From the NCBI RefSeq assembly GCF_030709675.1, contig NZ_JAUZQD010000003.1, forward strand, positions 1 to 64,000: 64,000 nucleotides of DNA, given 5' to 3'. The notes under the pieces were generated by a model. The model was given only the letters and a program-made list of their open reading frames with translations. It had not been told where the DNA came from and did no database searches. The translations under genes and the position numbers were made by a program. The DNA is from Symbioplanes lichenis (GTDB lineage Bacteria > Actinomycetota > Actinomycetes > Mycobacteriales > Micromonosporaceae). The first letter of the stretch is position 1; each line of letters starts with the position of its first letter. Shown here piece after piece: positions 1 through 8,937 of this stretch.

Positions 1-1
1 G

Positions 2-826
2 CCGGCCGCCGAGTCGCCGGCCGCTGAGTCGCCGGCCGTGAGCGCGGCGACGGCGGAGGAGATCGACTTCGCGGGGATCGTGGCGGAGACGGATGCTCAG
101 GATCTGCTGACCGCTCAGGGTGGCGAGGAGGTGGAAGTCACTGCCGAGGCCGCCAAGCCCTCGTCCGGGGTGCCCGCCCAGTCGCGGCGACGGAAGAAGC
201 CGGCTGAGTCCGACGGCGTTCAGGGCGCGCTTGACGTACGTACGGATGAAGGGGTGGAAGTTGTTGATCTGAAGCCCCTCGATGACCAGGAGATGCGCGC
301 GGCGCTCGAGGCGATCATGCTCGTGGTGGACGAGCCGGTGGCGGAGATGCAGCTCGCGCAGGTGCTGGAGCAGCCGACCGAGCGCGTGGCGGCGATGCTG
401 GAGGACATCTCGGCCCGGTACACGGCGGCGGGGCACGGGTTCGACCTGCGGCGGGTGGCCGGCGGGTGGCGGTTGTACACGCGGCCGGAATACGCGCCGT
501 ACGTCGAGCGGTTCGTCTTGGACGGGCAGTCGGTCAGGTTGACGCAGGCCGCCCTGGAGACGCTGGCAGTGGTGGCGTACAAGCAGCCGGTGACGCGTTC
601 GCGCATCTCGGCCATCCGCGGTGTGAACTGTGACGGCGTGATGCGTACGCTTGTCACGCGCGGCCTCATCGAGGAATGCGGCACCGAGAGTGAAACCGGG
701 GCACATCTGTACCGGACCACGGGGCTGTTCCTCGAGAAGCTCGGCCTCAACTCGGTCGGTCAGCTGCCGCCGCTTGCTCCGTTCCTGCCCGACGACGTGG
801 AAGAAGTGCTCGATGCCTCAGGCTGA
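2..826 (+). CDS. scpB: Segregation and condensation protein ScpB (5' end probably outside window)
   Basis: ScpB is the winged-helix kleisin partner that, with ScpA and SMC, forms the bacterial condensin used in chromosome segregation. The conserved part starts near residue 85 of the GTG-38 product (EMRAALEAIMLVVDEPV) and continues through the second winged helix (TLAVVAYKQPVTRSRISAIR, then a GLIEE motif). The N-terminal 80 residues are low-complexity and charged, as in actinobacterial ScpB. A GTG at 38 could start the gene, but it has no Shine-Dalgarno, and the frame is open to the left edge through two near-identical 15-bp units that encode AAESP repeats. I therefore think translation begins outside the window. 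The 3' end overlaps rluB by 14 bp, so the two are translationally coupled. Confidence 0.93.
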   Translation, partial: PAAESPAAESPAVSAATAEEIDFAGIVAETDAQDLLTAQGGEEVEVTAEAAKPSSGVPAQSRRRKKPAESDGVQGALDVRTDEGVEVVDLKPLDDQEMRAALEAIMLVVDEPVAEMQLAQVLEQPTERVAAMLEDISARYTAAGHGFDLRRVAGGWRLYTRPEYAPYVERFVLDGQSVRLTQAALETLAVVAYKQPVTRSRISAIRGVNCDGVMRTLVTRGLIEECGTESETGAHLYRTTGLFLEKLGLNSVGQLPPLAPFLPDDVEEVLDASG

Positions 827-1565
827 TCCGGACAGCTCCGTGCGGTTGCAGAAGGTCCTGGCGACCGCGGGGATCGGATCCCGCCGTGCCTGTGAAGACC
901 TGATCTTCCGCAGGCGGGTGACCGTCAACGGCCGCGTCGCCAAGCTCGGCGACAAGGTCGACCCCGCCACCGCGACCATCGAGGTCGACGGCTCGCGGGT
1001 GGTCACCAACCAGAAGATGGTCTACCTGGCCATGAACAAGCCCCGCGGCGTCGTCTCCAGCATGGACGACGAGAAGGGCCGCAACGAGCTGGCCGACTTC
1101 CTCGGCACGTTCGAGCAGCGGATCTTCCACGTCGGCCGGCTCGACGCCGACTCCGAGGGCCTGCTCCTGCTCACCAACGACGGTGACCTCGCTCACCGCC
1201 TGATGCACCCGTCGTTCGGTGTGGCGAAGACTTATCTGGCCGAGGTCGAGGGGCCGCTGCCCCGCAACGTCGGCCGCCGGCTCCTCGCGGGCGTCGAGCT
1301 CGAGGACGGCCCCGCGAAGGTGGACGCGTTCAAGCTGATCGACGCGCTGGGGCGTACGGCGCAGATCGAGGTCGTCCTGCACGAGGGCCGCAAGCACATC
1401 GTGCGCCGCATGCTGGACGAGGTGGGGCACCCGGTGCTGCGTCTGATCCGTACGGCGGTCGGCCCGATCCGCCTCGGTGACATGCGTCCCGGTGGCTTCC
1501 GTCACCTGTCGCAGGCCGAGGTCGGCGCCCTGTTCAAGGCCGTCGGGAGCGAAGCGGCAGAATGA
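813..1565 (+). CDS. rluB: Ribosomal large-subunit pseudouridine synthase (RluB-type)
   Basis: Member of the RsuA/RluB/RluE/RluF pseudouridine synthases, which isomerise uridine in rRNA. An S4 RNA-binding domain comes first (about residues 8-65: RLQKVLATAGIGSRR, TVNGRVAKLGDKVD). The catalytic domain follows, with the signature GRLDADSEGLLLLTNDGDLA carrying the active-site Asp, and the late motif EGRKHIVRRM. At 250 residues it has the usual length. The ATG at 813 inside the scpB end was chosen because the S4 domain begins a few residues later; an open frame extends upstream but only shadows scpB. The scpA-scpB-rluB-cmk-der order is typical of Gram-positive genomes. The stop overlaps an ATG at 1562 in front of cmk. 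Confidence 0.93.
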   Translation: MPQADPDSSVRLQKVLATAGIGSRRACEDLIFRRRVTVNGRVAKLGDKVDPATATIEVDGSRVVTNQKMVYLAMNKPRGVVSSMDDEKGRNELADFLGTFEQRIFHVGRLDADSEGLLLLTNDGDLAHRLMHPSFGVAKTYLAEVEGPLPRNVGRRLLAGVELEDGPAKVDAFKLIDALGRTAQIEVVLHEGRKHIVRRMLDEVGHPVLRLIRTAVGPIRLGDMRPGGFRHLSQAEVGALFKAVGSEAAE

Positions 1566-1600
1566 ACGGCGCATTCGTCAGCGATACCCGGGAGGAAACA

Positions 1601-2281
1601 GTGGCGGAAGTAGTGCGGCCCTCGACGTGTGTGGTGGCTGTCGACGGCCCCTCCGGATCGGGCAAATCCACTGTTTCCCGGCGGCTCGCGACGCTTATCG
1701 ACGGCATCTACCTGGACACGGGGGCGATGTACCGGGCGATCACCTGGGCCGTTCTGGAGTCGGGCGTGGACATTTCGGACACGGATGCCGTGACGAAGGT
1801 GGCGCACGAAACGGCACTCTTCGTCGGCACGGACCCGGCCGCCCCGACATTCCGGGCGAACGAGGTCACGGTCGACGTCGCGATCCGGGGGCCCGAGGTG
1901 ACGAAGGCTGTGTCGGCCGTCGCGTCGATCCCGGCCGTACGCGCGCAGTTGGTCGCCCAGCAGAAAGCGATCATCGCCGCGGCTCCCCGCATCATCGTCG
2001 AAGGCCGCGACATCGCCTCCGTCGTCGCGCCGGACGCGGACCTCAAGGTCTATCTGACCGCGTCCGCCGCCGCCCGCGCCGCCCGCCGCAGCGCCGAGGA
2101 CGCCACCGACGTCAAGGCGACCGAGGCGGACCTCATCCGCCGCGACACCATCGACTCGACCCGCAAGGCCGACCCGCTCAAGCTGGCGGCGGGCGCGATC
2201 GAGGTCGACACCACGGGCATGGGCATCGACGAGGTCGTGTCCACGCTGCTGGACATGCTCAACAGCAAGGTGAGTAAGTGA
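1601..2281 (+). CDS. cmk: Cytidylate kinase
   Basis: CMP/dCMP kinase, which phosphorylates CMP with ATP in pyrimidine nucleotide metabolism. Visible motifs are the P-loop [10 protein letters not shown] near the N-terminus, the LDTGAMYRA substrate-binding segment, and [20 protein letters not shown] followed by an Arg-rich lid. About 226 residues, the normal size. The start is placed at GTG 1601 because GGAGG at 1591-1595 lies five bases upstream. An in-frame ATG at 1562 overlapping the rluB stop would add 13 residues and is the alternative. It overlaps der by 4 bp. Confidence 0.94.
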   Translation: MAEVVRPSTCVVAVDGPSGSGKSTVSRRLATLIDGIYLDTGAMYRAITWAVLESGVDISDTDAVTKVAHETALFVGTDPAAPTFRANEVTVDVAIRGPEVTKAVSAVASIPAVRAQLVAQQKAIIAAAPRIIVEGRDIASVVAPDADLKVYLTASAAARAARRSAEDATDVKATEADLIRRDTIDSTRKADPLKLAAGAIEVDTTGMGIDEVVSTLLDMLNSKVSK

Positions 2282-3699
2282 CTGACTTCCCCGTCGACCT
2301 CTCCGAGTTCGACGCCGTCGACTTCACGGACGGGACCGCTGACTCCGGTCTGATCGCCGGTCCGCAGCCCGTCGTGGCCGTGGTCGGTCGCCCCAACGTG
2401 GGCAAATCGACCCTGGTCAACCGCATCATCGGCCGGCGCCAGGCCGTCGTCGAGGACGTCCCGGGCGTGACCCGGGACCGCGTCCCCTACGACGCCTCGT
2501 GGAACGGCCGCCGCTTCACGGTCGTCGACACGGGCGGCTGGGAGCCGGACGCGCGCGACAGGGCGGCGGCGATCGCTGCCCAGGCCGAGATCGCCGTGCA
2601 GACCGCCGACGTGGTCGTGTTCGTGGTCGACGCCACGGTCGGCCCCACGGACATGGACGAGAAGGCCGTCCGGATGCTCCGGCGCAGCTCCAAGCCGGTC
2701 ATCCTCGTCGGCAACAAAGCGGACAACCAGAACATCGAGGTCGAGGTCACCTCGCTGTGGTCGCTGGGCCTCGGCGAGCCGTACCCGGTCTCGGCCCTGC
2801 ACGGCCGCGGCTCCGGCGACCTGCTCGACGCCATCCTGGCCGCCATGCCGCCCGCCCCCCCGATCATCGAGGGCGGCCCCCGCGGCCCCCGTCGCGTCGC
2901 GCTGGTCGGCCGCCCCAACGTCGGCAAGTCGTCCCTGCTCAACCGCATCTCCAAGGAAGAGCGCGCCGTCGTCGACTCCGTCGCCGGCACCACGGTCGAC
3001 CCGGTCGACAGCCTCGTGGAGATGGACGGCGAGATCTTCCAGTTCGTCGACACCGCCGGCCTGCGCAAACGGGTCAACCAGGCCTCGGGTACGGAGTATT
3101 ACGCGTCCCTGCGTACGGCCGGGGCCATCGAGGCCGCCGAGGTCGCCGTGGTCCTGCTCGACGCCGGTGAAACGATCTCCGAGCAGGACCAGCGCGTGCT
3201 GACGCAGGTCGTCGAGGCCGGCCGAGCCCTGGTCATCGCCTTCAACAAGTGGGACCTGGTCGACGAGGACCGCCGCTTCTACCTCGACAAGGAAATCGAC
3301 CGCGACCTGAAGCGGATCCCGTGGGCGATCCGCGTCAACATCTCCGCCAAGACCGGCCGGGCCGTCGACAAGCTCGCGCCGGCCATCCGCCGGGCGCTGG
3401 CATCGTGGGAGAAGCGGATCCCTACGGGCGCGCTGAACCAGTGGCTGACAGCTCTTACCCAGGCGACGCCGCACCCTGTCCGGGGTGGGCGGGCGCCGCG
3501 GGTGCTCTTCGCCACGCAGGCGGGGGTGGCGCCGCCGCGCATCGTGCTGTTCACGACCGGGCCGTTCGACGCCGGGTATCAGCGCTTCGTGGAGCGCAAG
3601 CTGCGCGAGGAGTTCGGCTTCGAGGGGTCCCCGGTCGAGGTGTCCGTGCGGCCGCGCAAGAAGCTGGGCCCCGGTGGGCGCGGTAAGGCCCACGGCTGA
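2278..3699 (+). CDS. der: Ribosome-associated GTPase Der (EngA), double Era-like GTPase
   Basis: Der is an essential tandem GTPase that assists 50S subunit assembly. The first G domain (about residues 32-195) shows [14 protein letters not shown] and NKAD. The second (about 205-380) shows [18 protein letters not shown] and an SAK G5 motif. A KH-like C-terminal domain follows, ending in a basic tail ([16 protein letters not shown]). At 473 residues it is full length, with a short acidic actinobacterial N-terminal extension. GTG start, overlapping the cmk stop by 4 bp (GTGA). It is the last gene of the operon; no strong terminator is evident before the tRNA. Confidence 0.96.
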   Translation: MTDFPVDLSEFDAVDFTDGTADSGLIAGPQPVVAVVGRPNVGKSTLVNRIIGRRQAVVEDVPGVTRDRVPYDASWNGRRFTVVDTGGWEPDARDRAAAIAAQAEIAVQTADVVVFVVDATVGPTDMDEKAVRMLRRSSKPVILVGNKADNQNIEVEVTSLWSLGLGEPYPVSALHGRGSGDLLDAILAAMPPAPPIIEGGPRGPRRVALVGRPNVGKSSLLNRISKEERAVVDSVAGTTVDPVDSLVEMDGEIFQFVDTAGLRKRVNQASGTEYYASLRTAGAIEAAEVAVVLLDAGETISEQDQRVLTQVVEAGRALVIAFNKWDLVDEDRRFYLDKEIDRDLKRIPWAIRVNISAKTGRAVDKLAPAIRRALASWEKRIPTGALNQWLTALTQATPHPVRGGRAPRVLFATQAGVAPPRIVLFTTGPFDAGYQRFVERKLREEFGFEGSPVEVSVRPRKKLGPGGRGKAHG

Positions 3700-3706
3700 C
3701 GTCCTC

Positions 3707-3766
3707 CCGGCCGGGCTGCGCGCTTTTACCGGCCGGGCTGCGCGTGCCTTCCGGCCGGGCTGCGCG
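3707..3766. repeat. Three 16-bp direct repeats at 22-bp period
   Basis: The word CCGGCCGGGCTGCGCG occurs at 3707-3722, 3729-3744 and 3751-3766, separated by two different 6-bp spacers. It lies between der and the tRNA-Pro gene. The regular 22-bp spacing (about two helical turns) could suit protein binding on one DNA face, but it may be only a GC-rich tandem duplication. Confidence 0.75.
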
Positions 3767-3855
3767 CGCAGGTGGTGTGCCGGTGCAAACCCGGTTGGGG
3801 GGCTGGGGTAAGGTAGTTGTGTTGCCGCGGTACGGGGGAGCCCGGAGCGCGGCAT

Positions 3856-3932
<77 letters not shown>

Positions 3933-3934
3933 CG

Positions 3935-3976
3935 AAGGGGTTTTCGCAGGTCAGAGACTTGCGGGAGCCCCTTTTT
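3935..3976 (+). terminator. Hairpin terminator after tRNA-Pro, brought in by the island
   Basis: Arms at 3936-3950 and 3959-3973 form an imperfect hairpin with an AGGGG/CCCCT base and a T run at 3971-3975. It sits just beyond attL, so it replaced the tRNA's original downstream hairpin, which is now found after attR. Confidence 0.65.
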
Positions 3977-4045
3977 CGTGTCTGACGACGTCAGCCGGGT
4001 CGAGCACGCCGCTTGTAGACCCCTTGACTCGGCAGGTGACGAGAG

Positions 4046-5008
4046 ATGCCCCTACTGAAGCTCGACTGACTGTGCGAAGGCCTGGAGTCCGGCGACTGGG
4101 CCGGCTTCCTCCGCGACTGGGACCGCGCCCTGCGGGCCGGGAATCACCCGGAGACGACCCGCTACAACTATCTCCTGGCCGCCGCCCAACTGGCGAAGTA
4201 TCTCGCCGAGGAATCACCGGACCCGGACGCGGATGACGCCTCCCAGGACCCGACCGTGGTGACGAAGGCACACATCGAGTCGTTCCAGGCGTGGATGATC
4301 GAGACGCGTTCACCGCCGACGGCTTTGAACAAGCACAAGTCGTTGCAGCAGTTCTTCAAGTACCTCCTCGAGGAAGAAGAGATCGACCGGTCTCCGATGG
4401 AGCGGGTGAAGCAGCCGCAGACCCCGCAAAAGCTGGTCCCGATCATGGGCGACGACGACACGAAGAAACTGCTCGACGGCACCAAGGGCAAGACGTTCAT
4501 GTCGTTGCGCGACGAGGCGCTGATCCGGCTGTACTACAACACCGGCGCCCGGCTGTCCGAGATCGGCAATCTGCTGCTGACCGATCTGGACATGAACACC
4601 GAGTCGGTCCACCTGCACGGCAAAGGCTCCAAGGACCGCCGGGTGCGGTTCGGCTCGAAAACGTCCCGGGCGATCGCCCGATATCTGCGGGCCCGGGCGA
4701 AGCGTAAAGGCGCCGCTGAGGTGCCGCAGCTGTGGATGGCGGAGAAGGGCGGCAAGCCTTTGTCGCCGAACGGCATCAAGCTGATGCTGAAGCGTCGTGG
4801 TGCTGCCGTGGGCGTGACGAATACGCACGCGCACCGGTGGCGGCACAACTTCGCCCACGAGTGGCACAAGGGCGGCGGAAACACCGGCGACCTGATGCTG
4901 TTGCTGGGGTGGGCGTCGGAGGACATGCCGCGGCGTTACGGCGCGAGTGCTGCGGCGGAGCGGGCGCAAGAGTTGCAGGTGCAGATGGGCATCGGCGAGC
5001 GGGTCTGA
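4046..5008 (+). pseudogene. Tyrosine recombinase/integrase, copy 1, with in-frame stop near its start
   Basis: The catalytic domain has the phage-integrase set: Arg in TGARLSEIGNLLLTDLD, HRWRHNFAHEW (H-x-x-R), a late Trp/Gly segment (LLLGWASEDM), and the Tyr nucleophile in RRYGAS. The SAM-like N-terminal domain (RDWDRALRAGNHPETTRYNY) is encoded in the same frame upstream, but a TGA at 4067-4069 separates it from the ATG at 4046. No ATG or GTG lies in frame between that stop and GTG 4256. Starting at 4256 would give 250 residues without most of the arm-type domain. Either the gene is inactivated or it uses a CTG start near 4070. It lies next to attL and is a close paralogue of the next gene. 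Confidence 0.8.
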
Positions 5009-5232
5009 TCAGTTCACCGGCTGCGGCGGCGCGTAGGGTCGACGCAGCCGGACCAGCCGCCGGGGATTGGGTGGGGGAGGAGTTAGGGGAGGACAGCCAC
5101 AGACAGCTTTCGCCTGTTGCGCCGCAGCTCGGATGATCGAACGAGCGCCGCGCGTACGGGCTCGCGGTGCGATACGTGCCCTTGTACGTAGTCAAGGGAT
5201 GCACGGTGTCGGCCCGGCGAAGCGTCTGCGAG

Positions 5233-6187
5233 GTGGATGTGCTCGATCTGCAGAAGGTGTGCCGCGGTGTGCCGCCCGCCTGGTTTCGACTACCTGCGCG
5301 ATTGGGATCGCATGTTGCGCTCCGGGAACTACCCGGAGACCACCCGCTATAGCTACCTCCTCGCCGGCGCGCAGCTGAGTCGGTTCTTGGCCGACAACGC
5401 CGAGCAGCTGGGTGCTCAGGACGCTGCGGAGGATCCGATCGAGGTCGAGCGGGGGCACATCGAGGAGTTCCAGGCCTGGATGGTCCGGACGCGGTCGGCG
5501 GCGACGGCGTTGAACAAGCACAAGGGGTTGCAGCAGTTTTTCCGGTGGCTGACCGAGGAAGAGGATCTGGAGCGTTCACCGCTGGACCGGGTCCGACAGC
5601 CGAAGACCGCCCAGACGCTGATCCCCATCCTGGGCGACGACACCGCGAAGATCCTAGCCACGTGCAAGGGCAGGGATTACCTGTCGCTGCGCGACGAGGC
5701 GATCATCCGGCTGTTCTACAACACTGGTGCCCGGTTGTCGGAAGTCGCCGGGCTGCAGCTGGACGACGTGGATCTCAACAGCGATTCGCTGTTGTTTCAC
5801 GGCAAGGGCATGAAGGACCGCCGGGTGCGGTTCGGCCCGAAGACCGGCCATGCGCTGACCAAGTTCCTTCGAGCGCGTAGCCGGCGTAAGACGGCCTCGT
5901 CGACGGCGATGTGGTTGCCGGCTCGAGGCGCGGTGCCGCTGTCGAGCAACGGGATCAAGCTCATGCTGCGCCGCCGTGGAGGTCTGGCCGGGGTGGACAA
6001 CGTGCATGCGCATCGGTGGCGGCACAACTTCGCGCACGAGTGGAAGCTCGCCGGCGGTGACACCGGCGACTTGATGCTGGTGTTGGGCTGGTCGTCGGAC
6101 GACATGCCCCGGCGTTACGGCGCGTCGGCGGCGGCCGAGCGAGCCCAGGCAACTCATGCGCGGCTACGGATCGGCGAACGAGTATGA
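5233..6187 (+). CDS. Tyrosine recombinase/integrase, copy 2, with probable 5' frameshift
   Basis: Paralogue of the preceding integrase, collinear over the whole catalytic domain: TGARLSEVAGLQLDDVD, HRWRHNFAHEW, VLGWSSDDM, and Tyr in RRYGAS. Translation from GTG 5237 gives 316 residues with an odd Cys-rich start. The more natural N-terminus, comparable with copy 1, lies in the other frame from GTG 5233 (VDVLDLQKVCRG). The two frames join if one T of the TTT at 5284-5286 is removed, giving AWFDYLRDWD aligned with DWAGFLRDWD of copy 1. The catalytic residues are all present, so it may still work from GTG 5237 or a later GTG. It is probably coupled to the small gene at 6203. Confidence 0.82.
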
Positions 6188-6202
6188 GCGGGGGACGCAA
6201 CT

Positions 6203-6466
6203 ATGGCGTTGACGTCGAGGCAGAGGTCCCGGCGGGCGCGGATTGCTGCGCACGCCTCGTGGGCGAACACAGCGGATCGGCAGGGTCGAACTGCGTCGGC
6301 GACGGCATCTTTCCTGGCGCGGTTCGAGAAGCAGGTGGATCCGCTGGGCGTGCTGGAGCCGGAGGTGCGGAAGACGATGGCGCTGCATGCGCGGCGGGCG
6401 TACATGCTGCAGCTGGCGGAGCGTTCGGCGAAGGCCCGCGCCCGGGCCGCGGGTGGTGACGGCTGA
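6203..6466 (+). CDS. Small basic protein downstream of integrase (87 aa)
   Basis: An 87-residue, Arg- and Ala-rich, predicted all-helical protein (begins MALTSRQRSRRARIAAHASW) with no domain I recognise. The start is supported by GGGGGA at 6190-6195. It lies 15 bp after integrase copy 2, and a decayed copy follows the third integrase remnant at 8542-8807. The integrase-small gene unit was therefore duplicated together, which suggests a linked role such as a recombination accessory or DNA-binding partner (inference). Confidence 0.75.
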   Translation: MALTSRQRSRRARIAAHASWANTADRQGRTASATASFLARFEKQVDPLGVLEPEVRKTMALHARRAYMLQLAERSAKARARAAGGDG

Positions 6467-6586
6467 TGTCCCCGTTCGAGATACCAGCTCGGCTGTTGTC
6501 CATGAGCCGCGCGACGATCGAAGCGGCACCGTGGTTCGAGATCGGCAAGGCGACATGACTCCCGTCTACTTAAGAAGGAGACCATC

Positions 6587-7663
6587 GTGACCAACTACGC
6601 CGTCGACGAGGACACCGGAATGCTACTGCGAGTCTGGCCGACGGGACGAGGGCAGCGTGCGGCCGTGGTGGGCAGCCTGCCCACCACGGCCGCGGTGGAG
6701 GACCGGTTATTGCTCGCTGCGGCTCTGACGTCGTTGTCCGAAGCGCTGTGGCGCTGCTACACCCATCCCGGCCTCGCGACCGACGACCGCGACGGCAACG
6801 GTGAGGGCTGGCGGCGCGAGCAAAGCCGGCAGGCCTTCTCGCAGCTGGTCGGCTTCATCAAGGAGCCGAACCTGCCCAGGGCGGACGGGGCCATGATCGA
6901 GAGCTACGACCCCGTCGAAGAATGGGCTCATCGTGTCGGCCGGGCAGTCCGCGCCGTCGACGACGCGCAGCTGCTCGAGGCGGTCAGCGCGGACGTCGCC
7001 GCGGAGATCGAAGCTGTCGAGTCCGCCGAACGCGGTGACTTGGATGGTCGAGCCCAGCAGGCGGTGGTGTTGAGTCGCACCGACGTGAGCCCGGTCCAGG
7101 TCGCCGCCGCCGATGGCATTCTGGCGCTGAATCCGTTTGATCGCGAGCGGCTGTTCCTCGACGTCGACCCGACGGCAGCCGCGGTGGCGGCGGCGCATTG
7201 GCTCAAGGCGGCAGCCGATGTCGTCGTCGAGGTCTCCGGCATGTCGCCGGACCAGGTGTTATACGCCGCCGATGACATCGAGGCGTTACCGGTCGAGACG
7301 CCTAGCGAAGTCTTGGAGCTGTTCGACTTCAGTAACACGTCCTACGGCGTAGTAGTGGAAATGGTCCGCGGGGCGATCGATGTGGGTGAGGGGGTCCTGG
7401 CTGACCTTGGTGCTTTTCTGGTCGCGCATGACACCGGAGACGACAACGACGATGTCGACGACGAGGCGACGCCAGTACGGCTGACCCCGCTTGACCCGCG
7501 ACGACCCGCTGCGGATCTGCTCGAGGATCTGCTCACTGGCATCCGCGCCTGCCGTCTGGTTTACGAGGAATACGCCGGGACCGGAGACGCGGCATCGACC
7601 GACGCGCAATTCTGCGCGGCCGTTCGTGAGGAAGCGAGGAAGAACTACACCCGCCTGATGTGA
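6587..7663 (+). CDS. Hypothetical island protein (358 aa)
   Basis: I do not recognise this family. It is a 358-residue acidic protein without a signal peptide or clear membrane segments. It is probably mostly helical, with an Asp-rich linker near residues 283-290 (DTGDDNDDVDDE). The start GTG 6587 has a very good ribosome site, AAGGAG at 6574-6579. It lies 120 bp after the small integrase-linked gene and before a helix-turn-helix gene, so it is cargo or a maintenance gene of the island. Codon use is host-like. Confidence 0.75.
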   Translation: MTNYAVDEDTGMLLRVWPTGRGQRAAVVGSLPTTAAVEDRLLLAAALTSLSEALWRCYTHPGLATDDRDGNGEGWRREQSRQAFSQLVGFIKEPNLPRADGAMIESYDPVEEWAHRVGRAVRAVDDAQLLEAVSADVAAEIEAVESAERGDLDGRAQQAVVLSRTDVSPVQVAAADGILALNPFDRERLFLDVDPTAAAVAAAHWLKAAADVVVEVSGMSPDQVLYAADDIEALPVETPSEVLELFDFSNTSYGVVVEMVRGAIDVGEGVLADLGAFLVAHDTGDDNDDVDDEATPVRLTPLDPRRPAADLLEDLLTGIRACRLVYEEYAGTGDAASTDAQFCAAVREEARKNYTRLM

Positions 7664-7861
7664 GGACGATCTTGGCAGCACGGCGGCACGTGTTCCTCGC
7701 GTACTCTTTGGGCGAGGGACATGGTGCCGTCTCTGCCTCGCTTCCCCGCCACCGCCGTCACACTGGCAGTGTGGGGGTCAGCCCGGACACCTACCAGCAA
7801 CCATTCTCGCCGATCGATCGTTGCGCCGGGTGGCGTTTCTATTGATATTGAGGTGAATCCC

Positions 7862-8263
7862 GTGGAAGACAGCAAGCCTCGGCGCGACGACAGGGTTCAT
7901 GAACTCGCCACCGAGCTCGGGATCGGCGATCTGGAGAAGTTCCTGCGGGCATGCCTGGCGAACAGCGCGATGATGAGCGATCTCGCCTCGCCGTCCCGGC
8001 CTGTTCAAAAGATCCGGTATTCGGTGGAGGAGGCGGCGAAGCTGCTCGGAGTCTCGTCGAGGTGGCTCGCTGACGAGTGCCGAGCCGAACGAGTTGCGCA
8101 TGTTCACCTCGCCCGGCATCGCTCGTTCACGCACGGCCAGTTGCTGGCGCTGCTCAAGAAGCACGAGGTGGAGCCATTGGATTCCAAAGCGGACCGTGCG
8201 ATCGAGCGCATCAATCGGCGTATTGACCGTGATCGGGCGTTGCCTAGCTATCGTCGCCGTTGA
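7862..8263 (+). CDS. Small protein with excisionase-like helix-turn-helix
   Basis: About 133 residues. The middle (RYSVEEAAKLLGVSSRWLAD, then VAHVHLARHRSFTHGQLLAL) reads as a MerR/excisionase-type winged helix-turn-helix: helix, turn with LGVS, a basic wing, then a helix. The C-terminus is a basic helix (RAIERINRRIDRDR). GTG 7862 with AGGTGA at 7851-7856 is the likely start; the frame is open further upstream to 7721. In an integrase-rich island an excisionase or directionality-factor role is plausible, but a plain regulator cannot be excluded. Confidence 0.7.
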   Translation: MEDSKPRRDDRVHELATELGIGDLEKFLRACLANSAMMSDLASPSRPVQKIRYSVEEAAKLLGVSSRWLADECRAERVAHVHLARHRSFTHGQLLALLKKHEVEPLDSKADRAIERINRRIDRDRALPSYRRR

Positions 8264-8332
8264 GGGCTGTCGCGCTGCGTGCTGACGAGTCCCTAGCCCA
8301 GGCCCCTAGGAAGCTTGCGTTGGCAAAGGATG

Positions 8333-8525
8333 GTGGATGTCCACGCTCCCCGGTGGCGTTACAACTTCGCCCATGAATGGAAGCGGGCGGGCGGTGAATA
8401 TCGGGGATCTGACGCTGGTTTTCGGCTGGGCTTCCGGTGATATGCCGCGTTGTTATGGAGCTTCGGCCGCTACCGAGCGGGCTCAGCACACCCACGCGCG
8501 GCTACAGATCGGCGAACAAGTCTGA
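8333..8525 (+). pseudogene. Remnant of a third integrase copy (C-terminal end only)
   Basis: The frame from GTG 8333 reads HAPRWRYNFAHEWKRAGG, like the H-x-x-R box of integrase copies 1 and 2. A frameshift near 8395 then leads into GDLTLVFGWASGDMPRCYGAS, the tail with the catalytic Tyr. Only about 60 residues survive and the rest of the gene is absent. Together with 8542-8807 it is a decayed duplicate of the 6000-6466 region. Confidence 0.85.
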
Positions 8526-8541
8526 AGCCGGGGGAGTGGTT

Positions 8542-8807
8542 ATGGCGTTGACGGCCAAACAGCGTTCACGGCGGGGGCGGATTGCTGCGCTCGTGTCGTG
8601 GGCGAACACGGCGGACCGGCAGGGCGGACCGCGGCGGCAACTGAGTCGTTTCTCGGGCGGTTCGAGAAGCGGGGCGACCCAGCCTGCGTACTGGATCCGG
8701 AAGTTCGAGCGGTAAGGGCTGCGCTCGCTCGGCGGCCCTACATGTTGCAACTGGCGGAGCGGTCGGCGAAGCGCGCGCTCGCTCTGCTGCGCGGAACGGG
8801 CGCCTAG
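8542..8807 (+). pseudogene. Frameshifted duplicate of the 87-aa integrase-linked gene
   Basis: It begins MALTAKQRSRRGRIAALVSW, nearly the same as the protein at 6203, then loses frame around 8625 through a one-base deletion. The sequence continues in another frame (ATESFLGRFEKRGDPACVLD, then YMLQLAERSAK) to a stop at 8807. It follows an integrase remnant exactly as the intact copy follows integrase 2. Confidence 0.85.
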
Positions 8808-8937
8808 CGACGGGCGGTCAAGGCCGTAGCCCAGGTTCCTAGGTTGCTCACATAGAGTCAGATGCAAAAACCTACGACGCACTTACATCGTCACCTATCC
8901 GAGTGACGCCCAAACGGGGTCCTCTGATCAGCTCATC

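Noticed and set aside
3707..3766. Mini CRISPR array
   Set aside because: Repeats of 16 bp with 6-bp spacers are far too short, and no cas gene is in the window.
8337..8525. Separate 62-aa gene
   Set aside because: Its content is the tail of a tyrosine recombinase in two frames, so it is a remnant.
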